Source: Streptomyces sp. NBC_01260
GTDB lineage: Bacteria > Actinomycetota > Actinomycetes > Streptomycetales > Streptomycetaceae
Reading direction: 5' to 3'
Assembly (NCBI RefSeq): GCF_036226405.1
Contig: NZ_CP108464.1
Coordinates: 5,890,001-5,954,000 of the forward strand
Length of the DNA: 64,000 bases
Both the position numbers and the translations under genes were made by a program. The notes under the pieces are model-generated. The model made no database searches. It saw only the letters and a list, made by a program, of their open reading frames with translations, and had not been told where the DNA came from. Position 1 is the stretch's first letter; every line of letters starts with the position of its first letter. Shown one piece after another: positions 44,218-51,678 of this stretch.

Positions 44218-44466
44218 TCAGGCCTGGTGCTTGAGGATGTACTCGGCAGCGTCGCCGACCGTCTTGAGGTTCTTGACGTCCTCGTCGGGGATCTTGACGT
44301 CGAAGCGCTCCTCGGCGGCGACGACGACCTCGACCATGGACAGCGAGTCGACGTCCAGGTCGTCGGTGAAGGACTTGTCCAGCTGGACGTCCTCGACCGG
44401 GATACCGGCGATCTCGTTGACGATCTCGGCGAGACCGGTGACGATCTCTTCCTGCGTGGCGGCCAT
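44218..44466 (-). CDS. acpP: Acyl carrier protein
   Basis: An 82-residue acidic four-helix carrier. The phosphopantetheine attachment serine is Ser41 in DDLDVDSLSMVEVV. It shuttles acyl chains between FabD, FabH and FabF, whose genes surround it. ATG 44466 follows GAAGGAGCGCC. Confidence 0.96.
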   Translation of the reverse strand: MAATQEEIVTGLAEIVNEIAGIPVEDVQLDKSFTDDLDVDSLSMVEVVVAAEERFDVKIPDEDVKNLKTVGDAAEYILKHQA

Positions 44467-44530
44467 GTTGGCGCTCCTTCGGTGTATATCTGCTGGGTTC
44501 GGGCGTCCGGGCCGAAAAGACCCGGTGTGC

Positions 44531-45532
44531 CTAGGGGAGGGTAACGACCGTCGCGGCGTAGACGAGACCCGCCCCGAAGCCGATGACGAGCGCGGTGTCG
44601 CCGCTCTTCGCCTGACCGGTCGCCAGAAGCCGCTCCATAGCGAGCGGAATCGAGGCGGCGGAGGTGTTGCCGGTGGTCTCCACGTCACGGGCGACCGTGA
44701 CGTGCTCCGGCAGCTTCAGGGTCTTCACCATCGAGTCGATGATCCGCATGTTTGCCTGGTGCGGAATGAAGACGTCCAGGTCTTCCGGGGCGATCCCGGC
44801 CGCGTCCAGCGCCTGCTGGGCGACCTTCGCCATCTCGAAGACGGCCCAGCGGAAGACCGCCTGGCCCTCCTGCGTGATGGCCGGGAACTTCTCCGGACGG
44901 TCGGCGTGGAAGGTGTCCCACGCCACGGTCTGCTTGATCGTGTCCGACTTGTCGCCCTCGGAGCCCCACACCGTGGGGCCTATTGCGGGCACCTTGGACG
45001 GGCCGACGATGACGGCACCGGCACCGTCGCCGAACAGGAACGCCGTCGCACGGTCGCTCAGGTCGGTGAGGTCGCTCAGCCGCTCCACGCCGATCACGAG
45101 CACGTACTGGGCCGAGCCCTCGACGATCATGCCCTTGGCGAGCGTCAGGCCGTAGCCGAAGCCCGCGCAGCCGGCCGAGATGTCGAAGGCGGCGGGCTTG
45201 CCCGCGCCGACCTTGTGGGCGATCTCGGTGGCGATGGCCGGGGTCTGCTTGAAGTGCGAGACGGTGGACACGATGACCGCGCCGATCTGCGACGGGGTGA
45301 TCCCGGCATCGGCGATGGCCTTGCCGGACGCCTCGACGGACATCGCGGCCACGGTCTCCTCGTCGGAGGCCCAGTGGCGGGTGGCGATGCCGGACCGTGA
45401 GCGGATCCACTCGTCGGACGAGTCGATCGTTTCGAGGATCACCTCGTTCGGCACGACACGGGTCGGGCGGTAGCCGCCGACACCCATGATCCGTGCGTAC
45501 GGGGCGCCCTGGCTGGGCTTGATCTTCGACAT
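44531..45532 (-). CDS. fabH: Beta-ketoacyl-ACP synthase III
   Basis: A 333-residue enzyme that starts fatty acid synthesis by condensing an acyl-CoA primer with malonyl-ACP. In Streptomyces it accepts branched primers. The active-site cysteine is Cys122 in DISAGCAGFGYGL, with His in VFIPHQANMRIID and Asn in ETTGNTSAASIPLA. It starts 13 bases after the fabD stop. Confidence 0.95.
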   Translation of the reverse strand: MSKIKPSQGAPYARIMGVGGYRPTRVVPNEVILETIDSSDEWIRSRSGIATRHWASDEETVAAMSVEASGKAIADAGITPSQIGAVIVSTVSHFKQTPAIATEIAHKVGAGKPAAFDISAGCAGFGYGLTLAKGMIVEGSAQYVLVIGVERLSDLTDLSDRATAFLFGDGAGAVIVGPSKVPAIGPTVWGSEGDKSDTIKQTVAWDTFHADRPEKFPAITQEGQAVFRWAVFEMAKVAQQALDAAGIAPEDLDVFIPHQANMRIIDSMVKTLKLPEHVTVARDVETTGNTSAASIPLAMERLLATGQAKSGDTALVIGFGAGLVYAATVVTLP

Positions 45533-45545
45533 GCTCTCGGGCTCC

Positions 45546-46460
45546 TTAGGCGCCCGCGTGCTCAGCGATGAGCGCGCGGGCCGCGTCGAGGTCGTCGGGG
45601 GTCTTGAGCGCGAGGGTCTGCACACCCGGCAGCGCGCGCTTGGCGAGACCGGTGAGCGTGCCGCCGGGGCAGGCCTCGATCAGTGCCGTGACGCCCAGTT
45701 CCTTGAAGGTCTCCATGCACAGGTCCCAGCGGACCGGGTTGGCGACCTGGCCGACCAGCCGGGAGATGACCTCCGCGCCGGTGGCGACGGTCTTCCCGTC
45801 GGCGTTCGAGACATATGTCACGGCCGGGTCGGAGACCTCCAGAGCCGCGGCGGCCTCGCGGAGCCGCTCGACCGCGGGAGCCATGTGGTGCGTGTGGAAC
45901 GCCCCGGCGACCTTCAGGGGCACCACGCGGCGCACACCCTCGGGCTTGTCCTCGGTGAGCGCGGCGATCTGCGCGGCGGTGCCGGCGGCGACGATCTGAC
46001 CGGCCCCGTTGACGTTCGCCGGGGTCAGGCCGAGCTTCTCCAGGTGCGCGATGGTGACCTCGGGGTCCCCGCCGAGCAACGCCGCCATACCGGTCTCGGT
46101 GACCGCCGCGGCCTCGGCCATGCCGAGCCCACGGGTGCGTACGAGACGGAGGGCGGCCTCGTCGCCGATGACTCCGGCGAAAGCGGCTGCGGTGATTTCA
46201 CCAACGCTGTGACCTGCGACGACACTCGGCGAAGCGTCGAGTGCGGCCGCGGACAGCAGGCCGGCGGCGACCAGCAGTGGCTGAGCCACCGCGGTGTCGC
46301 GGATCTCCTCCGCGTCGGCCTTGGTGCCGTAGTGGGCAAGGTCGAGCCCGATGGCGTCGGACCAGGCCGCGATGCGGTCGGTGGCACCGGGGAGGTCGAG
46401 CCAGGGAGTCAGGAAGCCGGGCGTCTGAGCGCCTTGGCCGGGAGCGACGAGTACGAGCAC
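45546..46460 (-). CDS. fabD: Malonyl-CoA:ACP transacylase
   Basis: A 304-residue enzyme that loads malonate from CoA onto ACP. The nucleophile motif is VVAGHSVGEIT (Ser about 85), with GQGAQTPGFL at the N-terminus and the histidine in GAFHTHHMAPA. GTG 46460 gives the start MLVLVAPGQG known from S. coelicolor; a GTG two codons upstream is the alternative. It is the first gene of the operon, directly downstream of fasR. Confidence 0.95.
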   Translation of the reverse strand: MLVLVAPGQGAQTPGFLTPWLDLPGATDRIAAWSDAIGLDLAHYGTKADAEEIRDTAVAQPLLVAAGLLSAAALDASPSVVAGHSVGEITAAAFAGVIGDEAALRLVRTRGLGMAEAAAVTETGMAALLGGDPEVTIAHLEKLGLTPANVNGAGQIVAAGTAAQIAALTEDKPEGVRRVVPLKVAGAFHTHHMAPAVERLREAAAALEVSDPAVTYVSNADGKTVATGAEVISRLVGQVANPVRWDLCMETFKELGVTALIEACPGGTLTGLAKRALPGVQTLALKTPDDLDAARALIAEHAGA

Positions 46461-46549
46461 CCTCACACTCTCTCTTGTGAACGGTCCGAAACACCCGTGG
46501 GGACAGGGACGAAGAACCGTATGGGGAATTGTTGATGTCCGACAAAAGT
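46461..46549 (-). promoter_or_regulatory. fabD promoter and probable FasR target region
   Basis: Between fasR and fabD the minus strand reads TTTTGTCGGACATCAAC and then CATACGG, an AT-richer stretch that can serve as a promoter. FasR of S. coelicolor activates the fab operon by binding in the corresponding interval. The exact box cannot be fixed by eye. Confidence 0.5.
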
Positions 46550-47749
46550 CTAGGACTGGAGATCTCTGTCGGCCAGACGCCCCAGGATGAGGGCGATCCG
46601 CAGTGTGAACGCCGAGCGGACGTCCGACGGTGACCACCCGGTGACGTCTGTCACACGTCGGAGCCGGTAGCGCACGGTGTTGGGGTGGACGAAGAGCATC
46701 CTGGCGGCTCCTTCGAGGCTGCTCGCCTGTTCCAGATACACACTCAGCGTCTCCAGGAGGGCGGAACCCGCTTCTTCGAGCGGTCTGTAGATCTCCTCTA
46801 CCAACTGGTCCCGCGCGGCCGGGTCACCCGCCATCGCGCGCTCCGGGAGCAGATCGTCCGCGAGTACCGGCCGGGGGGCGTCCTGCCAGGCGCCGCACGC
46901 CTTGAGCCCGGCGGCCGCCGCCTGTGCGGACCGGGTGGCCGCCAGCAGGTCCGGCACCACGGGACCGGCGACGACCGGACCCGCCGCGTACGGCCCGATC
47001 AGCGCCTTCGCGACCTGGAGCGGATTGTCGCTGCCGCCCGCGATGACGACGAGGCGGTTGCCGAGCACCCCGGTCAGGACCTGGAGCTTGGCGTGCCGGG
47101 CGGCCCGCCTGATCGCCTCCACGGTCAGTTCGCTGTCGCCGTCCGGTGCGGTCCCGAGCAGCACGCAGACATGCTCGGGGGAGTTCCAGCCGAGCGCGGC
47201 GGCCCGGGACACGGCGCCCTCGTCGGCCTCCCCGGACAGCACCGCGTTCACCACGAGCGATTCGAGCCGGGCGTCCCAGGCGCCCCGTGCCTCAGCGGCC
47301 TGGGCGTACACCTGGGCGGTCGCGAAGGCGATCTCCCGCGCGTAGACGAGCAGCGCCTCACGCAGCACCGACTCGTCGCCGGGCGCGGCGACTTCGTCGA
47401 TCGCGGCCTCCATGACCTCGATCGTCGTCCGCACCATCTCGACGGTCTGCCGCAGCGTGATCGCCCGGGTCAGCTCGCGCGGAGCCGTACCGAAGACATC
47501 GGTCGAGATGGCCTGCGGGGTCTCCGGATGCCGGAACCACTCGGTGAAGGCGGCGATCCCGGCCTGGGCGACCAGGCCGATCCAGGACCGGTTCTCCGGT
47601 GGCATGGCCCGGTACCAGGGCAGTGACTCGTCCATGCGGGCGATCGCGTTCGCGGCCAGCCGTCCGGAGGACTGCTCCAGCCGCTTCAGCGTCGCGGCAT
47701 GGAGATGGGCGTCGTTCGCAGCGGGCTGCTCAGGATCGGGTCGGGGCAC
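46550..47749 (-). CDS. fasR: FasR-type activator of fatty acid synthesis (PucR family)
   Basis: A 399-residue regulator with a C-terminal PucR-type HTH (LFVHPNTVRYRLRRVTDVTG, about 355-375) and a GGDEF-like central region (HVCVLLGTAPDG, LVVIAGGSDNP). Its place directly upstream of fabD-fabH-acpP-fabF is that of FasR in S. coelicolor, an activator of this operon that responds to acyl-CoA. It begins at GTG 47749, with no strong ribosome site. Confidence 0.9.
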   Translation of the reverse strand: MPRPDPEQPAANDAHLHAATLKRLEQSSGRLAANAIARMDESLPWYRAMPPENRSWIGLVAQAGIAAFTEWFRHPETPQAISTDVFGTAPRELTRAITLRQTVEMVRTTIEVMEAAIDEVAAPGDESVLREALLVYAREIAFATAQVYAQAAEARGAWDARLESLVVNAVLSGEADEGAVSRAAALGWNSPEHVCVLLGTAPDGDSELTVEAIRRAARHAKLQVLTGVLGNRLVVIAGGSDNPLQVAKALIGPYAAGPVVAGPVVPDLLAATRSAQAAAAGLKACGAWQDAPRPVLADDLLPERAMAGDPAARDQLVEEIYRPLEEAGSALLETLSVYLEQASSLEGAARMLFVHPNTVRYRLRRVTDVTGWSPSDVRSAFTLRIALILGRLADRDLQS

Positions 47750-47870
47750 GGAGACAAGACTGCCTTATCCGGACTGCTGCCCGGAGGGGCGGGGCGGTCC
47801 GCGGGTCGTACCGCTGGGTAGTGGTCCCTGGCCGGGGCCCCGGTACGGCGGCGCGGGCTACCGTGGGCGG

Positions 47871-48530
47871 GTGATTTCCGTACGTCGCTCGGGCGACCGC
47901 TTCAGGGGCGGGGACGAGGCGGCCGGTATCGAGTCCCGGCACTCCTTCTCCTTCGGCACCTTCTACGACCCGGACAACCTCCGCTTCGGCCCGGTCCTCG
48001 CCTGCAACGAGGAACGCCTGGAGCCCGGCGCGGGCTTCGACGAGCACCCGCACAGCCACACGGAGATCGTGACCTGGGTGGTGGAGGGGGAGCTGACCCA
48101 CCGCGATTCCACCGGCCGTGCCACGGTCGTACGGGCCGGGGACGTCCAGCACCTCAGCGCGGCGGGGGGCGTCCGGCACGTCGAACGCAACGACGGGGAC
48201 GTTCCGCTGACCTTCCTTCAGATGTGGCTCGCACCACTGGAGCCGGGCGGCGAGCCCTCGTACACGACCGTCCCCGGCATCGCCGACTCCACCCCGTACG
48301 CCCTCCCGGAGGCGGGCGCGATGCTCCATGTCCGGCGGCTGGGGGAGGGTGAGCGCACGGCGGTGCCGGACGCGCCTCGGGTGTACGTCCATGTGGTGGC
48401 CGGGAACGTGCGGATCGGCGACGCGGAGCTGACCCCGGGCGACTCGGCGCGGATCACCGGAGAAGTGGGGCTGGAGCTGGTCGGCGGCGGCGGGGCGGCC
48501 GAGGTGCTGGTGTGGGAGCTGCCGGACTGA
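47871..48530 (+). CDS. Pirin-family protein
   Basis: A 219-residue bicupin-fold protein. The metal ligands lie in FDEHPHSHTEIVTWVVEGEL (about 57-76) and the HxE pair near GDVQHLSAAGGVRHVERN. Pirins bind iron and some act as quercetin dioxygenases or regulators. GTG 47871 is divergent from fasR. A small gene on the opposite strand overlaps its 3' end. Confidence 0.9.
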   Translation: MISVRRSGDRFRGGDEAAGIESRHSFSFGTFYDPDNLRFGPVLACNEERLEPGAGFDEHPHSHTEIVTWVVEGELTHRDSTGRATVVRAGDVQHLSAAGGVRHVERNDGDVPLTFLQMWLAPLEPGGEPSYTTVPGIADSTPYALPEAGAMLHVRRLGEGERTAVPDAPRVYVHVVAGNVRIGDAELTPGDSARITGEVGLELVGGGGAAEVLVWELPD

Positions 48531-48657
48531 TCCGGGGTACGCGGAACTCGTGCAGCCACACGTCCCCGAAGTGGAACTGGATCACCAGCTCCGCCCGCGA
48601 ACCGCACGGGGGGCAGGGAGAGGGGCCGGGCACGAACAGCCGGTCGTACACGCCCAT
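48454..48657 (-). CDS. Small CxxC protein overlapping pirin 3' end
   Basis: A 67-codon frame from ATG 48657 opens MGVYDRLFVPGPSPCPPCGS and continues AELVIQFHFGDVWLHEFRV. The MGVYD(R/T)LFVP...C..CG start and FGDVWLH segment belong to a family of small zinc-binding proteins of unknown function in Streptomyces. After about residue 43 the frame runs into the antisense of the pirin gene and becomes Pro/Arg-rich, so the original 3' end has probably been lost. It lies 10 bases downstream of the GNAT gene on the same strand. Confidence 0.5.
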   Translation of the reverse strand: MGVYDRLFVPGPSPCPPCGSRAELVIQFHFGDVWLHEFRVPRISPAAPTPAPRPPRRRRPAPAPLLR

Positions 48658-48667
48658 GCGGGTCTCA

Positions 48668-49300
48668 TCACCTCTCGCTCGGGATGTCTCGCTCGGGCGA
48701 CGTCGACGGCCGGCGGCCGGTCTCCCGCCGCCACATCGACCACATCGGCGGCCCGGACCGAAACGTCATCTCCTCGTGCACGGCGAAACCGTGCCGCTCG
48801 TAGAAGGTCAGGTTGCGCCGGTTGCTCGACTCCAGGAACACCGGACGCCCGTCCGCGTCCGCCCGCTCCAGCAGCCCGCCCAGCACCCGCGACCCGCGCC
48901 CGGTGCCGCGCGCGTCGGCGTGGGTGCCGATGTACTCGACGTACCAGTGCGCGGGGTCGGCCGGATGGCGGTGCTCCAGCGCGAGCAACCGCAGTGCGGT
49001 ACGCGGTAGTTGGGCTCGCGCAGCCCGGATCAGTGTGCCCGCGTTGCGCAGCAGGTAGCTTGTCGGCAGCTTCCACTGGCCGGGCTCCGCCCACACCGCC
49101 GCCACCGTGCGGTCCGGGTCGGTCCACACCCGGCCCGCCGGGACCTGCTGTGCCAGGTGCGCGGTGAACAGGAGCCGCAGCCGCCGGTCCCGGTCGTGCG
49201 GCATCAGCCAGGACCAGACGGGGTCCTCGGCGTAGGCACTGGCGAGTACGGCGGCGAGCGCCGGGACGTCGGAGGCGGCGGCACGCACTATGTCGGTCAT
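48668..49300 (-). CDS. GNAT-family N-acetyltransferase
   Basis: A 210-residue acetyl-CoA-dependent transferase. The core is WYVEYIGTHADARGTGRGSR (motif A, about 115-135; R-G-x-G-R/G) and LESSNRRNLTFYERHGFAVH (motif B). The acceptor is unknown. ATG 49300 is preferred over an upstream in-frame ATG at 49336. Confidence 0.88.
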   Translation of the reverse strand: MTDIVRAAASDVPALAAVLASAYAEDPVWSWLMPHDRDRRLRLLFTAHLAQQVPAGRVWTDPDRTVAAVWAEPGQWKLPTSYLLRNAGTLIRAARAQLPRTALRLLALEHRHPADPAHWYVEYIGTHADARGTGRGSRVLGGLLERADADGRPVFLESSNRRNLTFYERHGFAVHEEMTFRSGPPMWSMWRRETGRRPSTSPERDIPSER

Positions 49301-49436
49301 GGCCGGGGAGAGTATCGGCCATTCGTGATCTCGCACTACCGGGTTGACCGGCCCTGTTGCATGTTGGCCCTCGGGGAGACCCCCGTCCGGCGGAACGGCG
49401 AGAGATCATCTGCCGGTGTCTCAGGAGTACGGCCAT

Positions 49437-49497
49437 GGTTCGCCCGCCGTTCGCCCCGGCGGCCTAGTTTTCGCAGGCAGCGCCGACGTTCGCCCCC
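49437..49497 (+). promoter_or_regulatory. Probable PHO box (PhoP site) upstream of phospholipase C
   Basis: Two adjacent 11-base units, GGTTCGCCCGC (49437-49447) and CGTTCGCCCCG (49448-49458), match the direct-repeat pattern of Streptomyces PHO boxes (GGTTCACCCGG-like). A third unit CGTTCGCCCCC follows at 49487-49497. PhoP activates phosphate-scavenging enzymes, which fits a secreted phospholipase. Confidence 0.6.
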
Positions 49498-49525
49498 CTG
49501 AATCACTCTCCCCCAGAGGCCCCTG

Positions 49526-51664
49526 ATGACTCTCACCACCATCGAGCCCCCCTGCATCGACACAGAGCACACAGAGCACGCAGAGAGCACTGAGAGCACA
49601 GAGAACATCGAGAGCAGCGCAGCCACCGGAAGAGCCGAAGTCACCGAGAACGCGGTGAGACCCTCCGGCGAACACCGCATCACCCGGCGCCGGATGCTCC
49701 GGACGGCCGCCGTCGCCCTCGGTGCGATGGCGGCCGGACCGGTCGCGGAAGCGGTCGGCGGGGCACGGGCCGGCGCGGCCGAATACGTCCTGCCCAAGGG
49801 CTTCAACGGCGATATGTCCGATCTGAAGCACGTGGTGATCCTGATGCAGGAGAACCGGTCCTTCGACCACTACCTCGGTCAGCTGCCCGGTGTACGCGGC
49901 CACCAGGACAAGCAGGTCCTGAGGTTCCAGGACGGCACCGACGTCTTCCAGCAGCGCGACGCCACCGGCACCATCGTGCGGCCCGCCGTGTCGACCGCCA
50001 CCTGGAGCGACAACCACAACTTCTACGGTGCCAACGACGGGCGGTGGAACACCTGGGTGAAGGACAAGGGCGACCACTGCATGTGGTACTACTCGCCCGG
50101 CTACATGCCGTGGATGTACTCGCTCGCCTCCCAGTACACCGTCTGTGACATGAACTTCTGCTCGCTGCACGGGCCGACCATCCCGAACCGCTACTACCTG
50201 ATGACCGGTTCGGCGGGCGGCGAGACCAGCAACGCCGGCCAGAACAACTACAGCCGCGGCTGGACCACGGTCCCTGAGCAGCTCCAGCAGGCCGGCATCG
50301 ACTGGCGGGTCTACTCCGACAACAGCGGCAAGGGCGTCGGCGGCAGCCTCCAGAGCGGCTATGTCGGTGAGTACGGCTGCAATGTCACCAACAGCTTCAA
50401 GTCCTTCGACCCCCGCACGGCGGACGAGGGCGACCTCGAACCCGGCACCGGCAAGGTCTGGAAGGCCAACTCCTTCGTCTACGCGGGCGCCACCACGCCC
50501 AACGACGACTCCGAGGCGAACCTCGACGCGGTCCTCCGCGACCTGATCGCCGCCTGCGAGCCGGGGGCGGAGCATCCGCTTCCCGAGGTCTCCTGGGTGG
50601 TGATGCCCGCCGCGTGGAGCGAGCACCCGGGCTTCGACACCGTGCACGGTGAGCGCTACATGAACAAGGTGCTCCGGACGCTCCAGAGCAACGAGGACAT
50701 CTGGAACCACACCCTGGTGATCATCACCTACGACGAGAACGACGGTAAGTTCGACCATGTACTGCCCCCGCGCCCGGAGCCGGGCACGGCCGGTGAGTTC
50801 TCCGGCACCACTCCGTACGGGTTCGGGCCCAGGGTGCCGATGCTGCTGGTCTCGCCGTGGACCCGGGGCGGCTACGTCGCGTCGGAGGTGTTCGACCACA
50901 CCTCGACGGTGAAGTTCCTGGAGACCTGGGCCGCCTCCCTGGGCAAGCCGTTCACCTGCCCGAACATCACCGACTGGCGCCGGGCCGTCGCCGGCGACCT
51001 GACCAGCGCGATCGACTTCGCGCACCCGCAGCCGGGGCCGGTCGTCATCGCGGACCCGGTCACCGGGACCCCGCCGGAGCTCCCGGCGGACAGGATGAAG
51101 CCGCGCGGCCTCTCCTTCCACCCGCACGCCACGTTCACCGAGAACCGCTCCGCCGGCACGGTGACCGCGTCCATGACGCTGTCCGGCGGTCCGGCGGGCA
51201 AGGCGGTGAGCCTCCAGGTCTTCCCCGACCGGTACCTCGCCTTCGCCAACACGCCGTACACGGTGACCGAGGCGACCCCCCGTTCGTACACCTGGGACGT
51301 GAAGAAGACCGACGGCAAGTACGCCTTCTCCGTCTACGGGCCCGACGGCTTCCTGCGCTCCTTCGCCGGACAGGTGATTCCCGCGAGCCAGAAGAACATC
51401 GGCATTCCGCGCATCGGGGCGGAGCTGGGCAGGGGCAGGCACGGCGAGGTCAGGCTGACGCTCCACAACGACGGTACGCAGGCCGTCCGTTACACGCTGA
51501 CGGCCAACGACTACCTGGGCGGCACCCAGAGGTACACCGTCGCCGGCGGCGCCTCCACCGTCGTGGACTGGCCCACCGAACAGGGCTACTACGACGTGGT
51601 GCTCACCGCCAGCACCGGGACCGGCTGGACCCAGCGGTACGCCGGCCGTGTCTCGACGGTCTGA
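49526..51664 (+). CDS. Tat-exported phosphocholine-type phospholipase C
   Basis: A 712-residue secreted enzyme of the acid phosphatase/phospholipase C superfamily that hydrolyses phospholipids to diacylglycerol and a phosphorylated head group. A twin-arginine signal (ITRRRMLRTAAVALGAMAAG) lies at residues 52-71. The core begins LKHVVILMQENRSFDHYLGQ (about 100-119), includes FCSLHGPTIPNRYYLMTG, and ends with two DUF756 beta domains (about 510-710). Unusually, about 50 residues precede the twin arginines, with a Glu/Ser/Thr/His repeat (TEHTEHAESTESTEN). The ribosome site before ATG 49526 supports this start. PHO boxes lie upstream. Confidence 0.9.
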   Translation: MTLTTIEPPCIDTEHTEHAESTESTENIESSAATGRAEVTENAVRPSGEHRITRRRMLRTAAVALGAMAAGPVAEAVGGARAGAAEYVLPKGFNGDMSDLKHVVILMQENRSFDHYLGQLPGVRGHQDKQVLRFQDGTDVFQQRDATGTIVRPAVSTATWSDNHNFYGANDGRWNTWVKDKGDHCMWYYSPGYMPWMYSLASQYTVCDMNFCSLHGPTIPNRYYLMTGSAGGETSNAGQNNYSRGWTTVPEQLQQAGIDWRVYSDNSGKGVGGSLQSGYVGEYGCNVTNSFKSFDPRTADEGDLEPGTGKVWKANSFVYAGATTPNDDSEANLDAVLRDLIAACEPGAEHPLPEVSWVVMPAAWSEHPGFDTVHGERYMNKVLRTLQSNEDIWNHTLVIITYDENDGKFDHVLPPRPEPGTAGEFSGTTPYGFGPRVPMLLVSPWTRGGYVASEVFDHTSTVKFLETWAASLGKPFTCPNITDWRRAVAGDLTSAIDFAHPQPGPVVIADPVTGTPPELPADRMKPRGLSFHPHATFTENRSAGTVTASMTLSGGPAGKAVSLQVFPDRYLAFANTPYTVTEATPRSYTWDVKKTDGKYAFSVYGPDGFLRSFAGQVIPASQKNIGIPRIGAELGRGRHGEVRLTLHNDGTQAVRYTLTANDYLGGTQRYTVAGGASTVVDWPTEQGYYDVVLTASTGTGWTQRYAGRVSTV
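49560..49617 (+). repeat. Degenerate in-gene repeat of ACAGAGCAC units
   Basis: Imperfect 9-base units (ACAGAGCAC, GCAGAGAGC, ACTGAGAGC, ACAGAGAAC) are repeated within codons 12-31 of the phospholipase gene. They encode the Glu-rich stretch before the Tat signal. Confidence 0.7.
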
Positions 51665-51678
51665 GGAGAGAGAAGAGC

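Noticed and set aside
50857..51678. Extension of the giant secreted protein upstream to 50857
   Set aside because: That part overlaps the phospholipase gene in another frame and is Arg-rich. The signal peptide and ribosome site fix the start at 51679.
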